From NCBI RefSeq assembly GCF_001700435.1, contig NZ_LYPC01000014.1:310001-374000 (forward strand): 64,000 bases of DNA, written 5' to 3'. A program made the position numbers and the translations under genes. The stretch's first letter is position 1. The number at the start of each line of letters is the position of its first letter. Source of the DNA: Paenibacillus pectinilyticus (GTDB taxonomy: Bacteria > Bacillota > Bacilli > Paenibacillales > NBRC-103111). This document shows, one piece after another, positions 34,622 to 43,994 of this stretch. The notes under the pieces are model-generated. The model saw nothing but the letters and a program-made list of their open reading frames with translations, made no database searches and was not told the DNA's origin.

Positions 34622-36787
34622 ATGCTAAAATCGAAATGGTTGAAGGATTGCTACGTCCAAATTGAGGGTTCGCAATTCAAGGTTGGCAACGCTGCAATTG
34701 AACGCACATGGACTTTGGAAGAAAGAGGACCGGTTAGCAGGTCGATCTATGATAAAAGGAATCAGGTTGAATGGTTATCTTCGTATGGCGAAATAACGAT
34801 GTTTCAGTTTCCTTGGCTCTCACCGTCTGCAAAACTTATAAACGCTTCCGTTACTGCTAGTGAAGATGACGATTACGGCATTTCCAAACCGTATTTGAAA
34901 ACGGATGTGGATATGACCTACGACCATGGCGGAGATCGATTAAGTATCCGTTTGACGCTGAAAGTGTATCCGGGATCTCCTTTTATCCGTCATGACTATT
35001 CGGTCTTGGCTGGAGACGTGGACGCTAGAAATGAAATTGAAGCAGCTTCGTCCTTTGTAGCATGGATTCAACCTGATCTCAAGCGAGAGATCTCTGATAC
35101 TGAAGATAAGCTGCAATTGGATGATAATAATAGGGAACGCGGACATGTCGGAGGAGACTACTGCGATATGCTCTCCATCCAGCATTTACATTGCCGTTGG
35201 GCGTGTATCGGCTTTCGTGATCAGACAGACACGCATAATAATCTTATAACCGAAGAAAGCGGCTTATTGTACGTGAATGAGTTATTGCATCTGCGGGGCA
35301 ACCTGCTTACGCTCAAATCGACGCTTGGCGCTGGTGGGCTTCTGGTTATGAAGGAGGGGCCGACCCCCCTTGGGGATTTGCAGCCAGGGAGTAAAGATTT
35401 TCATTTTCATGGGAAACGCCTTTCTGTTCAAGGCGCAGGGATCACGCAAGCGGATCTTGCTGCCGGGGAAACTATAACGTCTTACGGAACGATGGTTGGG
35501 GTTTATGATGGAGAAATCTTCAGCGAACATCGGCTGATCTATGACTACCACAGAAATCTGCGACACTACAAGCAGGACAGAGACAGCTTTCTGATGAGTA
35601 ATACATGGGGTGACCGTTCCAAAGATGGTGCCCTGCATGAGGAATTCTTGCTGGATGAATTGCAGGCTGCTTTGAACTTAGGGCTGACCCTGCTGCAAAT
35701 TGATGACGGATGGCAAAAAGGCGTTACTTGCAATTCTGTCAATGCCGCACCTGGAGGTGGGCTTTGGAGCCATTATTATAGTGGAGACGGTCAATTCTGG
35801 CATGTTCATCCAGAACGTTTTCCTAATGGCTTGTCTCCTATAGTGGAGTCAGCTGAGGTTAAGGGCATTCAGCTGGGACTGTGGTTTTCGCCGGATTCCT
35901 CTGATGACTATGTCAATTGGGAGAAGGACGTTGCCACGTTGCTCGAATTGCACGAGGAGCATCGTATCGTGGCTTTTAAACTAGATGGCATAGACATTCG
36001 ATCCAAGCTTGGAGAAACTAGACTAATCATGATGATGCGTCAAGTTGTCAAAGCCACGCGAGGTAAAGTGGTATTCAATATTGATACGACGGCTCAGACA
36101 CGGTTAGGGTATTTGGGCCAAACGCAATACGGTACGATTTTCTTGGAAAATCGCTATACAGATTGGGGGAATTATTATCCCCATTGGACTTTGCGTAACT
36201 TGTGGTTGCTGCTTCCTTATGTCCCCGCAGATAGATTGCAAATGGAATATTTGAATGTGGAGCGGAATCAAGCCAAGTATGCTGATGATCCTTTGGCGCC
36301 ATTTCATAGTGGACAGGTATACGCGTTTGTGGTTGTCGCTTTTACAAATCCATTGGCATGGATGGAGACAACAGGGCTAACCGCATCGCAGTCGGTTGCT
36401 TTAAACAGAGTGATTGAAGCAATTAAACCTCATCATCCTGCCATACTTGGGGGACATGTATTGCCGCTTGGCGATGAACCTTCAGGGGCTTCCTGGACGG
36501 GGCTTCAAAGTATAGTCGATGAGCATAACGGTTATTTATTGATCATTCGGGAAAAGCATATGCAATCCGAGTATGCCATGCAGCTTTGGGGAGATGAACC
36601 TGCTTCCACGCTTAGTTTAACGGAAATTATTCGCATGGAGGAGAAGGATGTCGTGATTACGAACCATGGTCAAGAAAGGGTTCAGGTAGAACCGGATGCC
36701 CACGGCAATTTCACATTTAAGCTTGCGGCACCCTTCTCATTTGTGCTTTATCGGTATCAACATTCCTCAGATATGAAGTGGAAATAG
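34622..36787 (+). CDS. GH36-like alpha-galactosidase (clan GH-D)
   Basis: 721 residues, cytoplasmic. An N-terminal beta-supersandwich is followed by a TIM barrel with LLQIDDGWQKG (D361, D362), IQLGLWFSPD and the nucleophile D455 in FKLDGIDI; LEVNRYTDW-like ENRYTDWGNYYP is also visible. These features fit GH36. The start at 34622 has AAAGGAG 11 nt upstream; the frame is open to 34484 but that would overlap the divergent AraC gene. Substrate is probably an imported alpha-galactoside; other GH-D specificities remain possible. Confidence 0.75.
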   Translation: MLKSKWLKDCYVQIEGSQFKVGNAAIERTWTLEERGPVSRSIYDKRNQVEWLSSYGEITMFQFPWLSPSAKLINASVTASEDDDYGISKPYLKTDVDMTYDHGGDRLSIRLTLKVYPGSPFIRHDYSVLAGDVDARNEIEAASSFVAWIQPDLKREISDTEDKLQLDDNNRERGHVGGDYCDMLSIQHLHCRWACIGFRDQTDTHNNLITEESGLLYVNELLHLRGNLLTLKSTLGAGGLLVMKEGPTPLGDLQPGSKDFHFHGKRLSVQGAGITQADLAAGETITSYGTMVGVYDGEIFSEHRLIYDYHRNLRHYKQDRDSFLMSNTWGDRSKDGALHEEFLLDELQAALNLGLTLLQIDDGWQKGVTCNSVNAAPGGGLWSHYYSGDGQFWHVHPERFPNGLSPIVESAEVKGIQLGLWFSPDSSDDYVNWEKDVATLLELHEEHRIVAFKLDGIDIRSKLGETRLIMMMRQVVKATRGKVVFNIDTTAQTRLGYLGQTQYGTIFLENRYTDWGNYYPHWTLRNLWLLLPYVPADRLQMEYLNVERNQAKYADDPLAPFHSGQVYAFVVVAFTNPLAWMETTGLTASQSVALNRVIEAIKPHHPAILGGHVLPLGDEPSGASWTGLQSIVDEHNGYLLIIREKHMQSEYAMQLWGDEPASTLSLTEIIRMEEKDVVITNHGQERVQVEPDAHGNFTFKLAAPFSFVLYRYQHSSDMKWK

Positions 36788-36825
36788 GTGATGATATGAT
36801 TTATATGCTTATATCATTTAGTAAG

Positions 36826-36871
36826 CATGAAAGAAGTTTCTCCGTCCAAGGACTGAGAAACTTCTTTCATG
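36826..36871. terminator. Long perfect inverted repeat between convergent genes
   Basis: 16-bp perfect stem CATGAAAGAAGTTTCT / AGAAACTTCTTTCATG with a 14-nt loop. It lies between the GH36-like gene and the convergent ribokinase. No T tract on either side, so it may be a bidirectional 3'-end hairpin rather than a classical terminator. Confidence 0.6.
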
Positions 36872-36874
36872 TTG

Positions 36875-37825
36875 CTACAAATAGATCTTTTTTAGGAAGC
36901 GGGGATTCAGGGCAGTGTGGTTACGCATAAAAGCATCTATTTCTCCTTCGGTCGGTACACTGCTTTGTGCCCCGAATCGAGTTACGGCAATGGCAGCAGC
37001 AGCAGATGCGAATTTTATGCCTTCAGGATAAGAAAGACCTCTTAACCATGCGGATGCAAACGCACCTATAAACGTATCGCCTGCTGCGGTCGTATCAACT
37101 GGAAGAACAGGATAAGCAGGAAAATGAAGGAGCTGTCCGGTCTCTTTACCATACAGCAACCCTTTGCTTCCCAGCGTTAAGATGACACGATGAGTGCCAT
37201 TACGCAGAAGTTGTGAAGCTGCTAGTACCGCATCAGCTTCATTAGAAATCGATTGCATGGTCAATTGTTCGGCCTCGGTTTCATTCAGAATTAATGTGTG
37301 AATTGAAGCATATAACTCGGCTGGTAGGACAAGTGCAGGCGCTGGATTCATCCAGACGGGGATGCCGTGTTGGTTTGCAGATTGGATAATGGTCTCGGTC
37401 AGATCCCAGGGGATCTCGTTTTGAAGTAAAATTAAGGCAGCTTCTTGCCAGAGTTGAGAGGGGAGATCTTGAAGCGTCAATTGATTATTTGCTCCAGGGG
37501 AAAGGATGATGGTATTCTCACCCTCACGGTTTACAGTAATAAAGGCTAGTCCTGATCCGCACTCTTTTGGTAATACGTACGTAGTTCCTACCCCGTTATT
37601 CTGCAGAGAGGCAAGAAGAGGCGCCTTAAAAGCATCATAGCCGATAGCGCCTACCATGTGGACCTGTGAGCCAGCTTTAGCTGCAGCAACTGCTTGATTA
37701 GCTCCTTTTCCACCTGGCTGATAATGTGTCTGCAATCCCTCAACAGTCTGACCTGGGAGGGGAAACTGCTCTAACTCGTTTATAATATCCATATTAATAC
37801 TACCGATCACATAAATTGATTTCAT
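36875..37825 (-). CDS. rbsK: Ribokinase (PfkB family)
   Basis: 316 residues. PfkB marks: YVIGSINMDIINELEQFPLPGQTV at the start, the sugar-binding GGKGANQAVAAAKAG, NPAPA, and the C-terminal signature DTTAAGDTFIGAFA with catalytic base D250. The usual GAGD is AAGD here, a conservative change seen in some members. Start 37825 has AAAGGA upstream; the frame runs on to 38128 but would overlap the divergent gene. It phosphorylates ribose at O5; alternatives are related pentose kinases. Divergent from an ADP-ribosylglycohydrolase, whose product could be ribose. Confidence 0.88.
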   Translation of the reverse strand: MKSIYVIGSINMDIINELEQFPLPGQTVEGLQTHYQPGGKGANQAVAAAKAGSQVHMVGAIGYDAFKAPLLASLQNNGVGTTYVLPKECGSGLAFITVNREGENTIILSPGANNQLTLQDLPSQLWQEAALILLQNEIPWDLTETIIQSANQHGIPVWMNPAPALVLPAELYASIHTLILNETEAEQLTMQSISNEADAVLAASQLLRNGTHRVILTLGSKGLLYGKETGQLLHFPAYPVLPVDTTAAGDTFIGAFASAWLRGLSYPEGIKFASAAAAIAVTRFGAQSSVPTEGEIDAFMRNHTALNPRFLKKIYL

Positions 37826-38004
37826 ATGTATTCGTTCCTTTCTTGTATCCTCTTTGTAGTGATTATAAGGGGGTACCTTCTCTAGTGGTATGCCCGATTC
37901 TAAATTCGCAAGAAATGAGAATGAGTTGCATAATTTGGGAAGTACAGTGAGTGAAACTCGAGTAGACTTTGAATTGAAGAGTTTACTATGGTGGAGGTAT
38001 GCAG

Positions 38005-39390
38005 ATGGCTGGATGGGTTGGATTAAAGGATTTGTTGATTGCAGAAGTACAGCAGCGCAGAGATGAAGCATGCCTGGTGGAAGGATTTCTGGAACGAATT
38101 GAAGCATCAGGGGATGATCAAACGGCATTAATGGCGATTTATGCAGAGCTGAGTGCCTTGAAACCCAAGCAGCCGAATCTAAACGAACCGAATGAATTAG
38201 CGGACATTCGCCGCCTTCGCCCTCCAGGTCCGCGTAAGATGGACAAGGAACTGAGTCCTGAGCAATGGTCGGATAAGTTTTACGGCGCTTGGTTGGGGAG
38301 AGCCATTGGCTGCGCGTTAGGCAAACCGCTAGAATGGCCGAACTTTATGGCAGGTTCGCATGGACGAGCAGGTTGGGAGAATGTACGTCTCTGGTTTCAA
38401 GGTGCAAATGCTTGGCCCATCAATGACTACACACCTGGCCATTCTACCGCTAAGGAACAATATGGCATTGACTTGGCATCCTGGGGTACGGAAAGCACAC
38501 GAGAACGTATTGCCTATATGCAAACCGATGACGATATCCGATATACGGTACTCGGGCTAATGATGCTTGAACGTAAAGGACAGGACTGGGATTCCTGGGA
38601 TATCGGCAAGTTATGGCATGAGGTGCTCAGCTATCAACAAGTTTGTACGGCGGAAACGCAATCCTATTTGAATTTTTCACAAGTTACCTATCATTATGGC
38701 GAACAAACGCGTCCTGCGGATTGGGAGCAAAAGAAAGACTGGGTACGCACGCACTTGAACCCGTATCGTGAATTTATCGGTGCGCAAATTCGCGCAGACG
38801 GATTCGCTTACGGAGCGGCGGGCCAGCCGGAGTTGGCAGCCGATTTCGCATGGCGAGATGCTTCCTTCTCGCATGTTCGTAACGGCATTTATGGCGAGAT
38901 GTTCGTCGCCGCCATGATCGCAGCTGCCTTCGTCGAGTCCGATCCACTTAAAATCGTGGAAATTGGACTTAGTGAAATTCCAGCAAACTGCCGCCTGGCA
39001 CGAGACATCCATAAAGCGGTAGAAATTGCTACGCAGACAAATGACCAACTCACCTTAGTTGAGAACATTTGGGATGCCTTTAAACACTATGATCCTGTTC
39101 ATACCAATAATAATGCCGCTTTAGTTGCGGCTTCTCTGGTATTTGCTAAAGGTGATTTTACGAAAGCGATCAGCACCTCCGTCCTAGGCGGATGGGATAC
39201 GGATTGTAATGGAGCCACTGTAGGTTCCATCATGGGCGCTTCACTTGGAGCCAAATCTCTGCCGAGCCATTGGGTGGAACCGCTCCATGATACGTTATAT
39301 TCGGCCGTTATCGGATTTCACCCTATCGCGATTTCCGAATGTGCACGGAGAAGCCATGACGTCTTTTTGAAACTGAAGCAGAAAAAGTAA
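38005..39390 (+). CDS. ADP-ribosylglycohydrolase-family protein
   Basis: 461 residues. The DraG/ARH fold is clear from WLGRAIGCALGKPLEW, the metal motif QTDDDIRYT (D175-D177) and GGWDTDCNGATVGSI (D398, D400). GGAGG gives 7-nt spacing to ATG 38005; ATG 37999 is only 1 nt away. The family cleaves N-glycosidic bonds of ADP-ribose or nucleosides with two Mg ions; length here exceeds that of minimal ARH proteins (about 300) by an N-terminal helical part. The divergent ribokinase suggests joint ribose or nucleoside salvage. Confidence 0.85.
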   Translation: MAGWVGLKDLLIAEVQQRRDEACLVEGFLERIEASGDDQTALMAIYAELSALKPKQPNLNEPNELADIRRLRPPGPRKMDKELSPEQWSDKFYGAWLGRAIGCALGKPLEWPNFMAGSHGRAGWENVRLWFQGANAWPINDYTPGHSTAKEQYGIDLASWGTESTRERIAYMQTDDDIRYTVLGLMMLERKGQDWDSWDIGKLWHEVLSYQQVCTAETQSYLNFSQVTYHYGEQTRPADWEQKKDWVRTHLNPYREFIGAQIRADGFAYGAAGQPELAADFAWRDASFSHVRNGIYGEMFVAAMIAAAFVESDPLKIVEIGLSEIPANCRLARDIHKAVEIATQTNDQLTLVENIWDAFKHYDPVHTNNNAALVAASLVFAKGDFTKAISTSVLGGWDTDCNGATVGSIMGASLGAKSLPSHWVEPLHDTLYSAVIGFHPIAISECARRSHDVFLKLKQKK

Positions 39391-39417
39391 GTTCATATTG
39401 CCAATGAGCCGCCCTCG

Positions 39418-39455
39418 GCGCTCGGTTCAGGATAATTTATTCCTTTACCGAGCGC
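39418..39455 (+). terminator. Hairpin after ADP-ribosylglycohydrolase gene
   Basis: GCGCTCGGT / ACCGAGCGC perfect 9-bp stem with a 20-nt loop, followed by TTGCTTGG. A TATAAT at 39464 just downstream may be the -10 of the next gene. Confidence 0.6.
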
Positions 39456-39504
39456 TTGCTTGGTATAATGTTTAGTAAACTTAAACAAAGGAAGGACCAT
39501 CTCG

Positions 39505-40353
39505 ATGATTTTGCCTATCACGTATGATGATAAAGAGCTTCCAATTGATATCTTTAAATGGACCCCAAGCGCTAGTCTGGAATCTCAGCATCATCACCAT
39601 AGTTTTGAGATGGGCTTATGTCTTTCAGGCCGAGGCAGCTTTTATTTTGGTCAGACCGTTTACACGGTTGCTCCTGGAGATATTTTCATCGTGAATGTCT
39701 TGGAAAGTCATATTGCTCAGTCGGATCCCGATGATCCGTGCGAGTTTGTGTTTCTTAACTTTGATTCGGAGTTGCTTGCGAAAGAAGAGCCGGAACTCAT
39801 GGTCCCTTTTCGCTATTATCCGTTTCATTTTCGTAATCGATTGCAAGGTGATGCACGACTAATAGAGCAGTTGCGATGCAAGCTCGAATACATGTATGCA
39901 GAGAAATTAGAAAAGGCACCAAGCTATAAAACCGCGCTCAAAAGTTTGCTATTGTCAATTTGTGTTGACCTGTTTCGTATGTCCAAAGAAGAAGTTAGCC
40001 GTTCATCCTGGTTGGACGGTATGCGTAATTATGAACATATTCGTCCCATCTTACACTACATTGAGCAGCATTATCAGAGAGACCTTGACCTAACTCAGCT
40101 GGCTCAGTTATTTCATATTAGCCAGTCTCATCTATCCAGATTAATTTTAGAAGCTACGGGGCGTAAATTTAAAAGTCATCTCATTACACTTCGAATTCAG
40201 CATGCGAAGCGGTTATTAGCATTAACGGCCAGCAGTGTCACCGAAATTTCGTATGAGTGCGGTTTCCAAAGTATGGCAACCTTTTATCGGAATTTTAAGG
40301 AGTACGTTATGATGACACCTGAGAATTATCGACGCTTAGTGTTCGTTACATAA
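39505..40353 (+). CDS. AraC-family regulator
   Basis: 282 residues. Cupin N-terminus with SQHHHHSFEMGLCLSGRGSFYFG and PGDIFIVNVLESH; AraC domain with DLTQLAQLFHISQSHLSRLI and VTEISYECGFQSMATFYRNFKEYVMMTPENYRR. GGAAGGA precedes the ATG. Not divergent from an enzyme gene, unlike the other AraC genes; it could control the preceding glycohydrolase/ribokinase pair or the beta-helix gene downstream. Confidence 0.87.
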   Translation: MILPITYDDKELPIDIFKWTPSASLESQHHHHSFEMGLCLSGRGSFYFGQTVYTVAPGDIFIVNVLESHIAQSDPDDPCEFVFLNFDSELLAKEEPELMVPFRYYPFHFRNRLQGDARLIEQLRCKLEYMYAEKLEKAPSYKTALKSLLLSICVDLFRMSKEEVSRSSWLDGMRNYEHIRPILHYIEQHYQRDLDLTQLAQLFHISQSHLSRLILEATGRKFKSHLITLRIQHAKRLLALTASSVTEISYECGFQSMATFYRNFKEYVMMTPENYRRLVFVT

Positions 40354-40365
40354 CCATTCATATAG

Positions 40366-40412
40366 AACTCCCACTTCTTCTAATTAAACAAGAGTGGGAG
40401 TTTTGCTTTTTT
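40366..40412 (+). terminator. Terminator after AraC gene
   Basis: AACTCCCACT / AGTGGGAGTT perfect 10-bp stem followed by TTGCTTTTTT. Confidence 0.85.
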
Positions 40413-40615
40413 AGAACCGTCTTCTTTGAATGGACTAGATCGTGGTTTTCTCATTTTCTTAAAATATTAAAAGGAATCTGAATTTTCTTTATTCCCATCC
40501 AAATATTAATAGGTAAAATATAACGGTGAGGGAGGTGCATTGACGAACTTGCAAGGTGAATAATGGCAGTGGTATTTTGTTGTCCTAAATTCGATAATTC
40601 AAGGAGGATGTAAAT

Positions 40616-41971
40616 GTGATGATGAGAAGAATTGACCTCGCCTTGTTCAAATGGCTTTTACTTGCAGTCGGTGTGTGGGCTTTATGGATGTGTATACCTG
40701 TTAATGCGCATGCGGCAGCGCCTGTTACTTACTATGTAAGCGTTAACGGAAATGATGGAAATGATGGACTCGGCCCTGAGTCTACACATGCGCTTCGGTA
40801 CATTCAAACAGCTGCCAACAAGACAAATCCCGGAGATACGGTTTATGTGATGAACGGTACCTATTGGGATAACGGAAATCCGATCTTAACGATTACACGC
40901 TCAGGAACAGCGAATGCTTATATTACGTATAAGGCCTATCCGGGACATACGCCAGTGCTTCGTGTCAGCCAGGGTGCATGGCACCATATTTTAGTCAAGG
41001 GTGCATCTTACATTAACATCGAAGGCTTTGAAATCTATGGATGGAGTCAAAATTTATCAAATACGGAAGCGCAGTCCTACGAAAATACGAATACCCTGGG
41101 CAACATCGGCAAATTCAATACAAATGGCATTAGCATCATAAAGAATACAGATGTAAGTCCTACCGTGTATGCGACGCATATCAATGTTAGTAAAAACAAT
41201 GTGCATCATACACCAGGCCAAGGTATAGGGGCTGAAGAAGCAGATTATATTACCTATACAGGAAATACAGTCTATAACAATTGCTGGTTCACGGCATGGG
41301 CGCAAAGTGGACTGAACATCTTTCATTCACGAAATACGGACAGCGGTACGGGCTATAAAAATTTTGTGTCCGGCAATCTGGTCTATGGCAATCAGACGAA
41401 TTATAAATGGCAGGGTCACGGTGTGTATTCCGATGGGAATGGCATCATTATCGATGATAATATAAACGATCAAATTGGTGGAACGCCTTATACGGGGAAG
41501 ACGATCGTGGACAATAATATTTCCTATTCGAATGGGGGCGCAGGCATTAATATTTTCAGCTCGCAGAATGTGTATGTGAATAACAATACGACCTATGCGA
41601 ATTCGCAGAGCCCGAATTTGAATTATGGTGAGATTATTGGCAACTATTCTAATAATGTTTATGTCATCAACAATATTATGTATGCAGGTGGCGAGACGGT
41701 AAGTAAAGCGGATGATGCCAGTGGCAATTCGATCCCATCGGTGTACTATAACTACAATATTTTCTACAACGGAACCATTTTGAAAACTGGAACAGGAAAT
41801 TTAACGACAGATCCGTTATTTAGCAATCTTTCCCTTCGTGATTTTCATTTAAAGAGCACGTCACCAGCCATTAACAGTGGCGATAATTCGTTTACAGCTA
41901 CGCTAGATTTTGACGGTATTAGCCGTCCTGTCGGTGGAACGGTAGATCGTGGCGCTTATGAATATCACTAA
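40616..41971 (+). CDS. Secreted right-handed beta-helix protein (PL9/DUF1565-like)
   Basis: 451 residues from a GTG 8 nt after GGAGG (two in-frame ATGs follow). Signal peptide to about residue 34 (NAHA/AAPVTYYV). The mature protein opens with TYYVSVNGNDGNDGLG, PGDTVYVMNGTYW and IEGFEIYGWSQN, then coils with NNISYSNGGAGINIFSSQNVYVNNNTTY-type Asn ladders. This is the DUF1565/PL9-like fold: an extracellular polysaccharide lyase or hydrolase, pectic substrate likely. The same fold forms the central part of the 1782-residue protein at 52830, with shared text such as the SYSNGG / SYNNGG turns. Confidence 0.8.
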   Translation: MMMRRIDLALFKWLLLAVGVWALWMCIPVNAHAAAPVTYYVSVNGNDGNDGLGPESTHALRYIQTAANKTNPGDTVYVMNGTYWDNGNPILTITRSGTANAYITYKAYPGHTPVLRVSQGAWHHILVKGASYINIEGFEIYGWSQNLSNTEAQSYENTNTLGNIGKFNTNGISIIKNTDVSPTVYATHINVSKNNVHHTPGQGIGAEEADYITYTGNTVYNNCWFTAWAQSGLNIFHSRNTDSGTGYKNFVSGNLVYGNQTNYKWQGHGVYSDGNGIIIDDNINDQIGGTPYTGKTIVDNNISYSNGGAGINIFSSQNVYVNNNTTYANSQSPNLNYGEIIGNYSNNVYVINNIMYAGGETVSKADDASGNSIPSVYYNYNIFYNGTILKTGTGNLTTDPLFSNLSLRDFHLKSTSPAINSGDNSFTATLDFDGISRPVGGTVDRGAYEYH

Positions 41972-42024
41972 GAAGTAGATTTTGCCTATAAAAAGATAAA
42001 AGGATAAGGAAGAGGGAGAAACAC

Positions 42025-43872
42025 ATGCTGAATATATGGATACTGGAAGACCATCAGCTCGAAATCAAGTTCAATGCGCAGGAGAAGCGAATAACGGTTA
42101 CGGATAAAAGGGTGAATAAAAGCTGGGAGCAGCTGCCGTTTGATCGTGACTGGTACATTACTGAGATATCGCAAAGCGGTAACACACTGCAAGTAGACCT
42201 GCAAGGCATAATTACCATGACGGTGACGATTGCTCTAACGGAGCAATCGGAAGTCACTTTCAAGCTATCGGCTGATTCGCATGCGGCACTTGAGAAAATC
42301 AGCTTTCCGCCTGCTTTTATGGCACCGAATCCCGATCATTACGTGCTTCAGACAGATAGTCAGGGCTTGCTGCTTCCCGTTACGGATAACGTGTATCCAC
42401 TGGAGGAGCAGCCCCTCTACTTTTGCGGTGGTGGAGCGGCGATGGCATGGCTGGGGGTTACGGATTCAGCTTTTGAGACTGGTTATATGGCGATTGTTGA
42501 ATCGCCGTTTGATGCAGGTTTCGATCTAAAGCGCGAGCAAGGGCTGATCACTTTTACACCGACGTGGTTCAATACGATGGGAACATTCGGTTATGAGCGC
42601 AAAGTACGTTATATTTTCTTCCATCAAGGCGGGTATGTAGCCCAATGTAAACGATACCGAGCTTATGCTTGGCCCCAAAATAAGGTGATCTCGTTAAAAG
42701 AAAATGAGAAGCGTTTCCCGGCTATTGCGAAAATTCTTGGAGCGGTACATATCTATACATGGGATAAGGCGCGTGAAGTTGACTTTGCCAGAAAGTTAAA
42801 GAGAGCCGGTATCGAGAAAGCAATGCTGCTGTGGGACGCCAATCACTTGCCTTACCCCGAGGAAGATTATGACACCCGATTGAAGGAGTTGGGCTATGCG
42901 ACAGGTGCCTATGAGCTATTTACCGATATCCACCCCGAAGGCTATACAGGCAATGCTGAAATCGAGTGGATTCCTTTGAAGCGCAACGTATATCCTGGTT
43001 TGTTTGAGAAGATCACCTCCAGAAAATCGGATGGCTCGACCTATTCGAACCAATACGGCACATATGTATGCCCGGAAGCTGTACTTCCAGAAATGGTGAA
43101 GCGTGTGGAGAAGGAGCTGCAAATCTATCCGCACGAAACGTATTTTGTGGACGTTTACCAGGCAAATGGACTCTACGAATGTCATCACGAGGACCATCCA
43201 TTAACTCGTCAACAGTATGCGGAAGCTATTGTGCGTAATTATAAGTACCTGGAAGATCACTACAACACATTTTTGGGTGCAGAATTTGGAGCAGACTTTG
43301 CAGGTTCACATGCTGTTTATGCGCATGGCATGATGACACTACAACGAACGTGGTTTAATTCAGACATCCAAAAGGAAGGATCCATTTATCATTTAGGGGA
43401 TTGGAAAAACAATGAGCGCCCTTCCGTCATGCTGGGAACAAGAACGGCGACGGATACTTATTTGACCTATTCCATCAACGAATATACAAGAGTTCCGCTA
43501 TATGAACTGGTGTATCACGATGCGATTGTGACTTCCTGGCGTTGGGAAGATGCCAATCATCATAGTCCTGAAATCTGGTGGAAGAAGGATCTATTTAATA
43601 TCTTGTACGGCTCAGCGCCGTTATGGTCCATTGATCAAGATCGTTGGGAGAGCTTTGAATCTACCTTTGTGGAAAGCTATCAACGGGTCTGCCCTTGGCT
43701 GCAGCAAATCTGCTATGATGAGTTACTTTCACATCGCTTTGTAAGTGAGGATCGACACGTGCAGGAAACGCTTTTTTCTTCTGGCAAACGGGCAATCGTT
43801 AACTTTGGTGACAAGCATTATCGGTATGAAGAGGAGATCATCGAGCCACGTGGATTTGTAATTCACGAATGA
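42025..43872 (+). CDS. Putative cytoplasmic glycosidase, GH129/DUF5696-like
   Basis: 615 residues, no signal peptide. The first about 230 residues are a beta-sandwich; then a TIM-barrel-like core with AKILGAVHIYTWDK, IEKAMLLWDANHLPYPEEDYDTR, the putative nucleophile D376 in TYFVDVYQANGLYECHHEDHP and putative acid/base E420 in FLGAEFGADF. The 44-residue spacing is close to that recalled for GH129 alpha-N-acetylgalactosaminidases. GAGGGAG precedes the ATG. It starts 53 nt after the secreted beta-helix gene, so the two are likely co-transcribed: outside cleavage, inside hydrolysis. The family call is tentative. Confidence 0.55.
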   Translation: MLNIWILEDHQLEIKFNAQEKRITVTDKRVNKSWEQLPFDRDWYITEISQSGNTLQVDLQGIITMTVTIALTEQSEVTFKLSADSHAALEKISFPPAFMAPNPDHYVLQTDSQGLLLPVTDNVYPLEEQPLYFCGGGAAMAWLGVTDSAFETGYMAIVESPFDAGFDLKREQGLITFTPTWFNTMGTFGYERKVRYIFFHQGGYVAQCKRYRAYAWPQNKVISLKENEKRFPAIAKILGAVHIYTWDKAREVDFARKLKRAGIEKAMLLWDANHLPYPEEDYDTRLKELGYATGAYELFTDIHPEGYTGNAEIEWIPLKRNVYPGLFEKITSRKSDGSTYSNQYGTYVCPEAVLPEMVKRVEKELQIYPHETYFVDVYQANGLYECHHEDHPLTRQQYAEAIVRNYKYLEDHYNTFLGAEFGADFAGSHAVYAHGMMTLQRTWFNSDIQKEGSIYHLGDWKNNERPSVMLGTRTATDTYLTYSINEYTRVPLYELVYHDAIVTSWRWEDANHHSPEIWWKKDLFNILYGSAPLWSIDQDRWESFESTFVESYQRVCPWLQQICYDELLSHRFVSEDRHVQETLFSSGKRAIVNFGDKHYRYEEEIIEPRGFVIHE

Positions 43873-43994
43873 TCAGGTGGACTTCTTATGAGAGTTACGA
43901 ATCTTCCCACATTTCTGATTGATCAACTTTTGTAATTCATGTATGCTTGGTCTGAGAAAAGTGATAAATGTTCGTTAAACGGGGGACGAGTTGA

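Noticed and set aside
37574..37583. TACGTACGTA palindrome
   Set aside because: It resembles the AraR core but lies inside the ribokinase coding sequence and lacks the flanking ATG/CAT context. A similar word at 8645 inside the M16 gene was rejected for the same reason.
37826..38128. N-terminal extension of the ribokinase frame
   Set aside because: The canonical PfkB start is at 37825; the extension overlaps the divergent ADP-ribosylglycohydrolase gene and has no family similarity.
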